Assembly: GCA_001839685.1 (NCBI GenBank)
Contig: MLAK01000743.1
Location: forward strand, 1 to 64,000
From: Tritrichomonas foetus
Lineage: Eukaryota > Parabasalia > Tritrichomonadida > Tritrichomonadidae
Reading direction: 5' to 3'
DNA: 64,000 nt
Position numbers and translations under genes: made by a program. The notes under the pieces were generated by a model. It was not told where the DNA came from. It saw nothing but the letters and a program-made list of their open reading frames with translations, and ran no database searches. Within the stretch, counting starts at the first letter, position 1. Each line of letters begins with the position of its first letter. Positions 29,562-38,992 of this stretch are shown in pieces.

Positions 29562-31748
29562 ATGAAAAAGTCGGATGAAGGAGAATTCTTCGTTTCTTCT
29601 TCAAGTGATTATAGTAGCAAATTTGATTTCTCATCAACCACATCAGACGACGACGATACAACTTCTAAACCCGCTGTTTCAGTAGCACGCTCTTCTTCTC
29701 AGCAAACATCCAAATCATTTTTCGCAAAGAGTAGTAGTTCGACCAAATCGTCAAGTCCAAAAAGATCAAAATCATCTCAAAATGGAATCAAACCAGAAGA
29801 CGATGAATATGTTCAATCGAAAAAATCACGAAAAAAAACACCCCCTCAAAAGCCTCCTCCTTCTGAAGACGATACGGATTTCTCTTTTGGCGAATTTTCC
29901 CCTCCACAGCGACGAACCCCCCATCTACGGAGTTGTAATTTGCTGAAAAAAGAATCGGATTTTATTAGGGATGAGGCAGAAATGAAATTTTCGATAGAAA
30001 AAGCAATAAGTAATAAATCTCATGAGCCAAAAAAAGAAGAACCGAAAAAAATTCATCTAAAAAATGATTTCATTGATACAGGACCTCCACCGCCAAACTT
30101 CACTTCACTTTTTAATGAAAAATCAAATCACAAATTTGTTCGAATTTCTATGAAATCTAAAATAAATGATTCAAAAATCGATTGGGCTATTCAAATTGCC
30201 AAACAACTGGAACTCAAAGAAAGCTTACATCAAGAAAATGTTTTTTTACCGAGTGTTGGAAATTCAGACTTTAAAAAAATCATATTCAACGTTGAAAATA
30301 ATCTTTCAAAAAGAATTAATCGTATTCTTCCAATTACTGAAAATTACCTTCTTCCTTCAATTGAACCTGAATTGAATGAATCCACATTCTCTTCAGATAG
30401 TAGTGATTTCGCAGAATCAAATTTAGACAACTTTTTCACCACTAGTCAAATTCATGCCAATGAATCAATCTCAAACTCACAAATGAAAATCGATGAAAAT
30501 CTCAAAAACATTAAAAAATTCAATCGAGCTCCAAATTCATCATCAAAATTGAATCAAAATCAAAAATCAAATAAGAGAAGTGGAAATAGTGTGAAGAATA
30601 AAAAGGTAAATAAAAATGTGAAAAGGAATATGAATCGGAATAAAGGTGAAGATATAAATAGCGACATGTCTCTTATGAAATTAAATAATCAGAATGATTT
30701 GAGTATTCCAAACATAGTAAGTAGCCAATTTAGTTATTTGCCTTACAGTAACTTTGTTTGTCAAAATTCCATTGAACAAACAAGCTGTGAAATACCAATG
30801 AATTCCAACAATGAAACTAATCTAAACAATTCAGATCAGTCAAATGAATCTATTTTTATTCAAGGAAGTTTTAGTAATTCCAACTATCTCAATTATTTTC
30901 ATAATAACGATTCTAATGTTCCCAACAACACATCCAATTCCGTCGACAATCTGATAAACAGTCAAAGCAATCTTGTAAATAATCAAAATAATCTTGTAAA
31001 TAATCAAAGTAATCTTGTGAATAATCAAAGTAATCTTGTATATAATCAAAGTAATCTTGTATATAATCAAAACAATCCCGTGAATAATCAAAGCAATCTT
31101 GTATATAATCAAAGCAATCCCGTGAATAATCAAAGTAATCTTGTATATAATCAAAACAATCCCGTGAATAATCAAAGCAATCTTGTATATAATCAAAGTA
31201 ATCTTGTATATAATCAAAACAATCTTGTAAATAATCAAAGCAATCTTGTATATAATCAAAGCAATCTTGTATATAATCAAAACAATCTTGTAAATAATCA
31301 AAGTAATCTTGTAAATAATCAAAACAATCTTGTAAATTATCAAAATAGTCTTGGTAATAACTTAAACACTCTTTTGATTAATCCAAGCACTCTTGTGAAC
31401 AGCCAAGTTCATTTAATGAATTCACCTAGCAATACTGTTGTTAATAAGCCATTATTGATTGGTACTACAAGTGTTCAGAATGTTGCGAACAGTCAAAAAA
31501 CGATTTCAAATCGGGATATTTTACACAGTATTCCTAAACAGATGAATAATCCAAATGTTAGTGTTCAAATCAACAGATATAATGTTATTCCAATCAGTCG
31601 AAATAATAGTATTCCAATAAACCGTCATAAAGTTGTTTCCTTTAGTCAGGGAAACAGCAATGCCACAGTAATTAATAAAAAAGAAGCAGAAAATGAAAAA
31701 GAATCAATGAAAGCTTTTCCATCGGACCAAAAAAATACAGACTTGTAA
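29562..31748 (+). CDS. Ser/Asn-rich low-complexity protein with heptapeptide array
   Basis: 728 residues from the first in-frame ATG (29562). A longer frame from 29511 would need a TTG start, and the ATG at 29506 is out of frame and closes at once. Residues ~1-100 are rich in S, D and K (acidic Ser clusters then PKRSKSSQ and KKSRKKTPP, possibly a nuclear signal). 100-330 is mixed, and 330-728 is Asn-rich. Residues 469-594 are eighteen 7-residue units of the form (S/N)N(L/P)V(N/Y)NQ, followed by about five decayed units. No enzyme or membrane feature is visible. The Asn/Gln-rich tail is prion-like and could support condensate formation, which is inference. An initiator-like TCATATCACATATCA precedes the ATG. 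Confidence 0.65.
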   Translation: MKKSDEGEFFVSSSSDYSSKFDFSSTTSDDDDTTSKPAVSVARSSSQQTSKSFFAKSSSSTKSSSPKRSKSSQNGIKPEDDEYVQSKKSRKKTPPQKPPPSEDDTDFSFGEFSPPQRRTPHLRSCNLLKKESDFIRDEAEMKFSIEKAISNKSHEPKKEEPKKIHLKNDFIDTGPPPPNFTSLFNEKSNHKFVRISMKSKINDSKIDWAIQIAKQLELKESLHQENVFLPSVGNSDFKKIIFNVENNLSKRINRILPITENYLLPSIEPELNESTFSSDSSDFAESNLDNFFTTSQIHANESISNSQMKIDENLKNIKKFNRAPNSSSKLNQNQKSNKRSGNSVKNKKVNKNVKRNMNRNKGEDINSDMSLMKLNNQNDLSIPNIVSSQFSYLPYSNFVCQNSIEQTSCEIPMNSNNETNLNNSDQSNESIFIQGSFSNSNYLNYFHNNDSNVPNNTSNSVDNLINSQSNLVNNQNNLVNNQSNLVNNQSNLVYNQSNLVYNQNNPVNNQSNLVYNQSNPVNNQSNLVYNQNNPVNNQSNLVYNQSNLVYNQNNLVNNQSNLVYNQSNLVYNQNNLVNNQSNLVNNQNNLVNYQNSLGNNLNTLLINPSTLVNSQVHLMNSPSNTVVNKPLLIGTTSVQNVANSQKTISNRDILHSIPKQMNNPNVSVQINRYNVIPISRNNSIPINRHKVVSFSQGNSNATVINKKEAENEKESMKAFPSDQKNTDL
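30966..31343 (+). repeat. 18 x 21-bp in-frame tandem repeat
   Basis: Exactly 378 bp = 18 units of 21 bp encoding SNLVYNQ/NNLVNNQ/NNPVNNQ variants in the Asn-rich protein. Higher-order alternation of unit types suggests growth by multi-unit duplication. Downstream units (to about 31450) are increasingly diverged. Confidence 0.93.
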
Positions 31749-32110
31749 ATAAATGTTGTTATTATTTGTTCATTTTTCTGATTCTATCGATTTTTAATTT
31801 TTAATAATAACATTAAGTACTTACTTGTTAAAAGTATACATCGAAAAAAGCACACGAAAAATAGAATTAATTGTATGTTTGTTTGGTTCAAAGAGCTAGT
31901 TTTAGAACTAGTTTCATATAAAAGTATGATCCCTTCTTCTTGTTAAGTTATTAAAAATCGAACATAAAATAACAAAACGACAAAACGACCCATTATAAAT
32001 ATTTTTACATTACAAAAATACATTTTCTTATGTTTCCAATTGATTAGCGAAAGTGTTTCTCCAAAGGACAGATTTTTTCATTGGTTATAAATAATATTAA
32101 TCGCAAAATA
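31749..32110. other. Convergent spacer, nothing seen
   Basis: 362 AT-rich bases between two 3' ends. A near-palindromic AGCTAGTTTTAGAACTAGTTT at ~31892-31912 is the only notable structure. No ORF. Confidence 0.5.
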
Positions 32111-32455
32111 TTACTGAGCTGAAAACCGCTTCAGAAGAGCTTCATACTCTACATCTTTATCGTCAATTTCTTCATTATATTCCTGATGAAGAGCATTCCA
32201 ATTTTCGTCAATATCGCCTTGGTCGGACAGGGTTTCATCATCTGCCATGACATCTTGAAAATACTCCTGCTCGAGTTTGTCCAAGCTCTGTTCAAGAATC
32301 ATTAAAATATCGACAAGTTGACCAATTTTTGAATCGACTTCTTCAAGCTGAGGAGGCTTATTTAATTTGATATGAACAATTTGAACACCACGACGCGGTG
32401 TTAATTCTGTGATATCTTCAATATTTATCTGACGGCATAAAGATAATCCTTTCAT
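32111..32455 (-). CDS. Small acidic helical protein, unknown
   Basis: 114 residues. A short beta-like N-terminus (EDITELTPRRGVQIVHIKL) is followed by an acidic helix (LEEVDSKIGQLVDILMILEQSLDKLEQEYFQ) and a C-terminal acidic helix ending ALLKRFSAQ. No motif I can assign. It could be a small subunit of a larger complex. Coding is supported by the GC content above spacer level and clean ATG start. The divergent spacer to the next gene carries TTCACCT at 32503-32509. Confidence 0.6.
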   Translation of the reverse strand: MKGLSLCRQINIEDITELTPRRGVQIVHIKLNKPPQLEEVDSKIGQLVDILMILEQSLDKLEQEYFQDVMADDETLSDQGDIDENWNALHQEYNEEIDDKDVEYEALLKRFSAQ

Positions 32456-32738
32456 TTGATTAATTCGTTAACGTATATATTTTCTATCGTTATCGTTAGA
32501 TATTCACCTTAAGAAGGTAAAATAGACATTTCTTGGTATCTCTCCTAATTATGATTTAAGAGGATAAAAAAGCAATTTTTTCATGTACATATTACTTGCT
32601 AGTTTCAAATTAAAACACATAAATCTTTTTTTATCAAAATTTCTCGAGTTATTTCTATTTTGTTTTTGGATATTCAATTTGACCTATTTTTATGAAATTT
32701 TTGACCAGTTCTCCTTTAATCAAACATCATCAAGAATC

Positions 32739-33317
32739 ATGAAGTCTCGTGACTCAATGATTACTTTGATGCAAAAGCTAAAAGCAGGAAACTATCCATT
32801 TACAAGGGTAAAAGAAGGAGATGAAGAAATTTATAAAATTGTATATTCCTATCGAAGATTTTGGATTTTTTTTGCAATTTCTTTTGTAACTTTTATTTTT
32901 TGGATACTTTTTGCAATTCTTGTTGATTATAAGTCAAAAATTTCTACTTTTGCTTTCATCGTTTTTGTGATTTTTGCGGTTTTCACATATCAATACCGTT
33001 TTAAGAGGTGCCTCGAAATCAGCAGAAATGGATGGAGCTTTTCAATAGGTTCAACATTTATTGTCAAAAATAGCCCACTTTATAACATTTATTTGCGAGT
33101 GCAGAAAATGAAAGGATTTAAAGCCGAAATGTATTACCTTGTTATTGGAGGAATCGGCATTGATCCTATCATTATTTCGTCATCAACATACAATCTTGAT
33201 CTAATTCGAGTTTTGGGAAGATACATAGCAAAACTATATGAAATCAATTTTTTCGATGTTGATGATGTTTCTCAATTCCATGAAATTTTTCATGAACGCT
33301 CTAGGAAGAATGAATAG
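32739..33317 (+). CDS. Two-pass membrane protein, TMEM249-like candidate
   Basis: 192 residues from the ATG at 32739. The frame is open back to an ATG at 32583, but that segment is low-complexity F/L and has a promoter-type TTGACCT at 32679-32685, so I prefer the downstream start. Two membrane helices lie at about 45-65 and 70-88 (FWIFFAISFVTFIFWILFAIL; FAFIVFVIFAVFTYQY). The C-terminal half is soluble: SFSIGSTFIVKNSPLYNIYLRV, MYYLVIGGIGIDPIIISSS, then VLGRYIAKLYEINFFD. The order of two helices, a PH-like strand region and LGR-IA-L--N-FD recalls TMEM249, an auxiliary subunit of the sperm CatSper channel. This is from memory and by eye; it may be another small two-pass family. Confidence 0.5.
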   Translation: MKSRDSMITLMQKLKAGNYPFTRVKEGDEEIYKIVYSYRRFWIFFAISFVTFIFWILFAILVDYKSKISTFAFIVFVIFAVFTYQYRFKRCLEISRNGWSFSIGSTFIVKNSPLYNIYLRVQKMKGFKAEMYYLVIGGIGIDPIIISSSTYNLDLIRVLGRYIAKLYEINFFDVDDVSQFHEIFHERSRKNE

Positions 33318-34284
33318 AGTATTTATTGTAATAAATGTTTTTTACGTGTATTTCTATCTTTTTCTTTCTTGATGTTTTTTTACGTTATCATATCATAATA
33401 GTGTTTGAAGATTTCAAATTTTATCAAATGATGTAATCATGTTCACTAAAATTGATTTTTTATGTGTAAATTAGTGAATTGTTAACAAAAAGCTATTTAC
33501 ATTGACTAACAAGGAGACTGAGAAACAATGTTTTTCAAATTAGATTTGATAAATAAATATTGATGATGTCAGCATCGATATGGATCCAGAAACACTTCAA
33601 GAAATGACAATATTCAATCATTTAATGTAATTTTAAACTTTCTTTAAATTGAGTATACATCAGATCTCACTATGCTCAATTTAATGTGTCGCATAAATTA
33701 TCTCGTGATCTTTAAAAGGTTATGACTGATTTATATAAACATTGGTTTCCTTGTTTTCTATCATTCATGTCATCTTAGAATCATATTCACACTCCCGATT
33801 AATAGGAATGCACATTAGATAATTATTGAATCGTTGAACTCCTAATAAAACAAACAAAAACTAATATCAATGAAGAACACCATCTTGACCAGAATACACA
33901 GAAAGGAAGGGTTCAAAACCACTTAATATTGCCAATAAATATATGCATCCTGATATTGCTGCTTAATAACAAATCATGATGCAAGTGGAAATTTTGTTGA
34001 ATGATATTAAATCACATCAAACATATTTCCTCGTACATTTTCTTTCTAAACTAATTCTCATTAAATCGGTAAATACAACATAAAAGAATTGCTTTATATA
34101 TTTTTATACATTATTCATTATTTATATAATACCTCATGGAATCTTCATTTCATAAACCCCATACAAGCAAACAAAACAAATAATCAAAACAAAACAAATA
34201 ATCAAAACAAAACAACTAAACAAACAAATAGAAAACTAAAAGAATATTTAATCAAAAAAACAAGTATGTATTCCCAATTTCAAA
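33318..34284. other. Spacer with protein-like relic fragments
   Basis: Protein-like fragments at about 33560-34083 are listed separately. At 34163-34227 a short repeat of AACAAA/AATCAAAAC units occurs. No intact gene is seen. Confidence 0.5.
33560..34083 (+). pseudogene. Fragmented gene relic, unidentified
   Basis: Protein-like stretches occur in different plus frames: a short one around 33560-33627 (MDPETLQEMTIFNHLM), one from 33659 (SHYAQFNVSHKLSRDL, stop, KVMTDLYKHWFPCFLSFMSS) and one from 33874 to the TAA at 34081 (GSKPLNIANKYMHPDIAA, two TAA stops at 33964 and 33967, then QIMMQVEILLNDIKSHQTYF). Shifts and stops fit a decayed gene, but I cannot name it and chance is not excluded. Confidence 0.33.
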
Positions 34285-35199
34285 CTAATTAGAAACAATC
34301 AAATTCGTATTATCCAGCGAATTCCCGTAAAATGACGGGTTCGCATCATACGATAGACGATTCTGATTCACCAAGTAAACGTTGTTTAAGCCCAAAAAGA
34401 CGCAAAGTGGAATAATCTCGATGAACAGCTCTTGAACGACGAACACGGAGAAAAATGCCTGATGGCAGTCATCACCAGCGAAAAACAGTGTTCCTTGACA
34501 GACGGAAATGATGCCTCTAAGAAGCACCAAAATTGACAGAATTATTGTAAAAGTAATCAAATTTTTCTCATCTTTCGATTTTTCTGTGTATGAATCCTCT
34601 TTCAATCCAATCTTGAGTGCGAACACGAAGATCCAAAAAATAAGACAAAGAATGAAATCTCTCCCACACGAAACTATTCCTGTCATGCTGTTTCCGATTT
34701 TTTCGAGGTGTGTATCACCATTATTGAGATAAATAATGTTGATTACAACACAGGAAATAAACAAAACATAAAATATAATGTTGTATATAATAAGGACCCA
34801 GTAGGTATAACGAAATGCTTTCACATATCTGAACGGTAAAATCTGGAGGCAAATCGAGAGCCAAAACATTAAAACAAGTGTATACGATGTCGTGATGAAG
34901 TAGGAAGGAAGTTCCTCGAACAGCATTCCCATTGTTGAGAGATATTTCGAATCAGGCATGAAAATGCCAAACAAGAGACTCGCAAGATGAAGCAGTGATT
35001 TCGTTAGAAGAGTGAAAGTGAAAGTAAATCGAGTGGCGCTGTTTAAAGATGGAAGTGATCTGAATATCTGCCAATATAAAATAATTGGAATGATTCCGAA
35101 AAGAAAGGCGCAAAAATCTGTACTGGAAATGACTGCAAATCCAGTGATCCACATTGGATTCTTCTTTCCCTGTTGAATAAAGCACTTCAATACAGTCAT
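34285..35199 (-). CDS. Seven-helix membrane protein (THH1/TOM1/GPR137-like candidate)
   Basis: 304 residues with about seven hydrophobic helices: ~18-44, 58-80, 95-118, 128-155, 172-197, 215-235 and 250-272. There is no cleavable signal peptide. The C-terminal ~30 residues are polar with NPSFYGNS. Loops have few charges; CQGTLFFAGDDCHQAFFS lies between the last helices. The overall plan resembles the THH1/TOM1/TOM3 and GPR137 family of organelle membrane proteins, but no family-specific motif is clear. Other lineage-specific 7TM receptors remain possible. The start is the first ATG, preceded by a TCAAACC initiator-like site. Confidence 0.6.
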   Translation of the reverse strand: MTVLKCFIQQGKKNPMWITGFAVISSTDFCAFLFGIIPIILYWQIFRSLPSLNSATRFTFTFTLLTKSLLHLASLLFGIFMPDSKYLSTMGMLFEELPSYFITTSYTLVLMFWLSICLQILPFRYVKAFRYTYWVLIIYNIIFYVLFISCVVINIIYLNNGDTHLEKIGNSMTGIVSCGRDFILCLIFWIFVFALKIGLKEDSYTEKSKDEKNLITFTIILSILVLLRGIISVCQGTLFFAGDDCHQAFFSVFVVQELFIEIIPLCVFLGLNNVYLVNQNRLSYDANPSFYGNSLDNTNLIVSN

Positions 35200-35321
35200 G
35201 CTTTTCGGTTTGATATTTGAGAAGATTTTGAACTTTCTACTTCACTTGTTGAATTCAAAAATTGTGAAAAGATTTAAATCCCTTATATAAGGTTTAGGAA
35301 CTTTTTGAATAAGACGAATTT

Positions 35322-35329
35322 GTAAAACC
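35322..35329. repeat. Target-site duplication, element copy 2, left
   Basis: GTAAAACC, identical to 36426-36433. Eight bases here against nine at copy 1. Confidence 0.8.
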
Positions 35330-36425
35330 AGATGTATACAAACTAAATAGTCTTAACGTACGAAATCACTAAAATGATCCTTATCATCAGTATTACTTAA
35401 TACCATCAGTCAAAAATCAAAACCCAAATAGCTAAAAGAATGACGAAAATTTCCTTTATCGCAAACTTCGCAAATGGCCGAATTCAAAAATATTTCGAAA
35501 ATGATTCTGAAGAAGCTATTGTTTCAGTTTTCGGGTGAACAGCTTTCAGTCAATTGTTAAATCTATATTTTATAGTTATGAGCCATATTTATTCATAGTT
35601 TTGAAATTTTGCAACAATTAAACCGAAAAAAGAGCGATTTTGGAGAAAGCCTAAAAAAAAATTGTGAGAAGCTTTTTTTCCAAGAATCATAAAGATTATA
35701 ATACTGCTTCCCATAATTCTATTTACACTTCTTCTATCGATTTTTAATTAAAAATCGCGAAAATTTTGATAGTTTTAACTCAGTGATGTTGAATTAATTC
35801 AATTTCCATTTGACAAATAAGAATGTATTGAAATCTTTTCTGTCATAAAATTTTAGTATATGAAGAAAATAGACTGGCAGTCCTCAACAGCACATTCTCA
35901 AGCAGGGATACAGATACAACGATTGAAAGACCAAATCAAGAAAAATGGAATCCAATATGTTTTTTTCCAGACTCGATGCCAAGTGAATTTTCTGATGACT
36001 CGCCATTTAGATGGCAAAACATTCATAATCTTCTCATTGATGCCTAAATTTTTTTTATTTATATCAAAATTATTAATATTTTTTTTATACTTCATTTTTG
36101 TATTTTGGAAAACATTATAATTTTCGATGGAGGGTCATATGATAATAAAAAGCACGATTTATGATAAGAAATAATCAAGATATTAATGCTATAAAATCCC
36201 TTTTTATCTCAATAATTCTCAGAAATTTCTGTTGGGTTTATTTTTTTCTCACAATTTTTTTTTGGATTTGGTTTTCTCTGTATCTTGATTTTTAAATTAT
36301 AATATTTATATATTATTAATAGGATTACAATTAAATAATATTTAGATGACAATAATATCAACAATTATTCATTTAGATCTCTCAATGGTCTTCTACATCT
36401 AGAGCTAGTTAGTTTGTATACATCT
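35330..36425. mobile_element. 1,096 bp TIR element, copy 2 (non-autonomous DNA transposon)
   Basis: Same length as copy 1 and about 99.4% identical. Its 17-bp terminal inverted repeats (AGATGTATACAAACTAA) are perfect; they extend to about 21 bp with one mismatch. It is flanked by the direct repeat GTAAAACC. It contains the same palindrome (35738-35757) and small ORFs as copy 1. The near identity implies recent movement or a shared young source copy. The transposase is presumably supplied from elsewhere in the genome. Confidence 0.9.
35860..36120 (+). CDS. Small ORF within element copy 2
   Basis: 86 codons, differing from the copy 1 ORF by one residue (Arg instead of Gln in QTxCQVNF). See copy 1 for description; function unknown and coding status doubtful. 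Confidence 0.3.
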   Translation: MKKIDWQSSTAHSQAGIQIQRLKDQIKKNGIQYVFFQTRCQVNFLMTRHLDGKTFIIFSLMPKFFLFISKLLIFFLYFIFVFWKTL

Positions 36426-36433
36426 GTAAAACC
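36426..36433. repeat. Target-site duplication, element copy 2, right
   Basis: GTAAAACC, matching 35322-35329. Confidence 0.8.
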
Positions 36434-36765
36434 TCAAATATATTCTATCGTTTTTATTTCTGTGAAAATATTGTCAGTTTGTGTCACTTCAACTTTTTGA
36501 ATAAAATCAATATAATAGAATAAGAGTGAACATCATGGGAATGGAACAACTTACTACTTCCAAGTATAATATCATTTATTTCATGCTTTCTCGTGGATTT
36601 TTCATTTTGAGTTACTTCTTTTTTATAGTTCAATTTATAATTCAATATGTCGAGTTAGTTTTATATAACTAAAGAAAGATTAATTATATTTTATCATTCA
36701 AAAAAAGAAATCATAATAATTCATTTATTTATATAGCCGAAACTAGAAAGAGCGACACATTTTAA

Positions 36766-37908
36766 TCAAACATTATTATTATCATCAATATTTCCACCGT
36801 TCATTCCATCATTGGTTGATCCACCAAAATTACCATTCATATTATCATTTACACTACTCATATTCCCAAAATTCTCATTGTTCATTGATACATTAATTGA
36901 ATTATTCAATGAACTATTCAAAAAGTTGTTCGTTTCTTCAGTGGAATTGGAAAGTTGCTGTTTCATGCACCAGTTTAAGAACGATGGTTTTGTTGGCGGC
37001 TGTGGAATTGTCGATTCCAGAAGTAAGTTTGGTTGATTGACAGTTTCATCAAATGTTCTTTTCTTCATCGGCTTCGGCTCTTGAACCAAGCACGAGTTTT
37101 GGCCGATGATTTTCTTAATTTTCCTCATTTCTTCTCTGAGCATTCTCTGGTCCTCTCTCTGGCGCTCCTCTTGCTTTCTGAGGGTTTCCAGCGCTTTTGC
37201 CCTTTCGTTTTGGATGTCTTTAAGTTCCTTAAATAGCCTCTTCATGTACTCACCATCATTCAGTGCTTTCCTCACTTTAAACAATGTTCGATTCTGGGTT
37301 GTTGTGACATTCCGGAGGAGGCAGTGGTCTGGTGGGAACTCACGGTATTTAATTATTGAGCCGTTTTGCTTTTCGCGTGTGAGCCAATGATCGTATATTG
37401 CAGATATGACAGAATAAGGCGGAGCCGGCTCGGGAATTAAATGAAGGATCTGTGACAGCTTTGGCTCTTCGATTATGTAATCTTTGACTATGCTTTCGAT
37501 TTTTTCGAAGACAATTTCGACATCGCGAATTGAAACTTTCAGGAATTTGTGAGTTTTGTTAAAGTCGTCAACCCACTTCATGTCTGTTTCATCAGCGAAG
37601 TATTTGAGTGGGTCAAAATAGTCGGAATCGTAATTATAACATCGCTCTGGGGCATCAAAAACAGCGCCGGATTTCAAAAATTCTGCGGAAATTTCTGGAA
37701 TACGTTTAACTTCGGGAACTGGAATACTTTCGTTGTTTGCGCTCGACACAGCTCGAACAATATCTTGTTCATTCTTTTCTGTTGCGTCCAACTGACTTAA
37801 AAGAAATTCGGTTGAGTCATTTTCGACATCTTCGAAGTTGTCGCGAATAACAATTCTCAGTTTCTTTTTTGGCGCGATTGGAAAGGCGACATTAGTTTGC
37901 TCGCTCAT
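36766..37908 (-). CDS. Enhancer-of-polycomb-like (EPL1-domain) protein
   Basis: 380 residues. The N-terminal half carries the EPL1 pattern: IPVPEVKRIPEI, then YNYDSDYFDPL...ETDMKWVDDFN (compare the YDLDSEDEKWV core), a helical segment with EIVFEKIE, then VISAIYDHWLTREKQ (compare the conserved YEYW-KKR) and LFKVRK. Residues ~225-275 are a charged coiled coil with REDQRMLREEMRKIKK. The C-terminal ~90 residues are Asn/Gly/Met-rich and disordered. EPL1 proteins link catalytic and other subunits in NuA4-type (Esa1/Tip60) histone acetyltransferases; BRPF-type proteins share the domain but have PHD fingers, absent here. A nuclear chromatin role is expected. The start is the first ATG; TTGACCT lies just upstream at 37915-37921. 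Confidence 0.68.
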   Translation of the reverse strand: MSEQTNVAFPIAPKKKLRIVIRDNFEDVENDSTEFLLSQLDATEKNEQDIVRAVSSANNESIPVPEVKRIPEISAEFLKSGAVFDAPERCYNYDSDYFDPLKYFADETDMKWVDDFNKTHKFLKVSIRDVEIVFEKIESIVKDYIIEEPKLSQILHLIPEPAPPYSVISAIYDHWLTREKQNGSIIKYREFPPDHCLLRNVTTTQNRTLFKVRKALNDGEYMKRLFKELKDIQNERAKALETLRKQEERQREDQRMLREEMRKIKKIIGQNSCLVQEPKPMKKRTFDETVNQPNLLLESTIPQPPTKPSFLNWCMKQQLSNSTEETNNFLNSSLNNSINVSMNNENFGNMSSVNDNMNGNFGGSTNDGMNGGNIDDNNNV

Positions 37909-38807
37909 TTTGATTTGACCTTCAATTTGGCCTTAGTAATTATAAACTGTTAGAAATTTTCAGTTAACATAATAATGGTTAACAAAAAATAATTCCAATG
38001 AAATACATGCAAGTAGTTTTAATGGGACGATTATTATTTCATGTTATCAAATATCATTACATGTATGCTTATTTATGCAATTTTGTAATTTTTATATTTT
38101 TTTTTTTTTCCAAAATTAAATCATCTCCTTCATTGAAAAGGAGAATTTAGAATATAAATATTTTCTCATTTTATTATTGTTGTATACATTGCATACAATA
38201 TTCCAGAAATATTGGATATTATTGAAGTGTTTGGAAAATTCAAATTCATATCTCATGCCTAGCATTAGAATATTAAATATATCATATATTAGGTATGTGA
38301 AGTTAAAGAAGATTTTGTAATCAATAATACAAATCAAATCACCTATGAAATTTAGATATTCAAGTAATAATATTTATTTGCTAATACATTGATAATAATT
38401 AGATATGAAGTGTGTGTTTATACAAAGCGTTGAAACTGTTCCATATCACTTTTCAATAAAAACAGATCACTAATTATCTAGGAAGTCCTTTTTGTTCCTC
38501 AATGATACATCAAATAATTACATACGTAATTTCATAACAGAATTAGATTGAATTCCATGAATAATGTTTTCATTTTATTGCCATTTATGATACATATTTA
38601 TCTCATTTTAAAGCTTGATTTCTATTTCAATTTCATCTCAGTGACTGTGGAGAATAAAATTGGTTTAATCTAATTTATTACATTTTTTCGATAAATAATT
38701 CCAAATATGCATAAAAAGTGTCTTCTTTCACTTTATATTTCCCATTCTTGTATCATCAAAATATGACGAAAGAGTATGACTCATCTGATGTCATCTGAAC
38801 TACGTTG

Positions 38808-38845
<38 letters not shown>

Positions 38846-38992
38846 AATGTTTGTTTGTTTGAAAGAAAATTCACTAGAACAGTAATTCATAAGATTACAA
38901 TAAGATTTGAAGAGTGACTGAATTTGTAAAATAATATTGTGTCTTATTCAAAAATATTTGTGAAAAGGTATTGTCCAAATCATATACCATTT
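37909..38992. other. Long divergent spacer with poly-T tract
   Basis: 1,084 AT-rich bases between two divergent starts. A weak minus ORF at 38116-38337 (73 codons, F/I/Y/N-rich) is probably chance. A 31-base T run at 38814-38844 is followed by a few GTTT repeats. No other feature. Confidence 0.5.
38814..38844. repeat. 31-base poly-T tract
   Basis: Uninterrupted T run followed by GAATGTTTGTTTGTTTG, about 150 bases upstream of the glycosyltransferase-like ATG. It may act as a nucleosome-excluding promoter tract. Its exact length is likely error-prone in sequencing. Confidence 0.9.

Larger units (their letters stand above)
35200..36765. other. Spacer carrying transposable element copy 2
   Basis: Left ~120 bases hold the 7TM gene's promoter. 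The element occupies 35330-36425. The right ~330 bases are AT-rich 3' flank of the EPL1-domain gene with no ORF of interest. Confidence 0.7.

Noticed and set aside
30840..31343. 167-codon minus-strand ORF (repeated IIYKI units)
   Set aside because: It is the antisense shadow of the 21-bp coding repeat; an in-frame repeat of a multiple of three keeps other frames open too.
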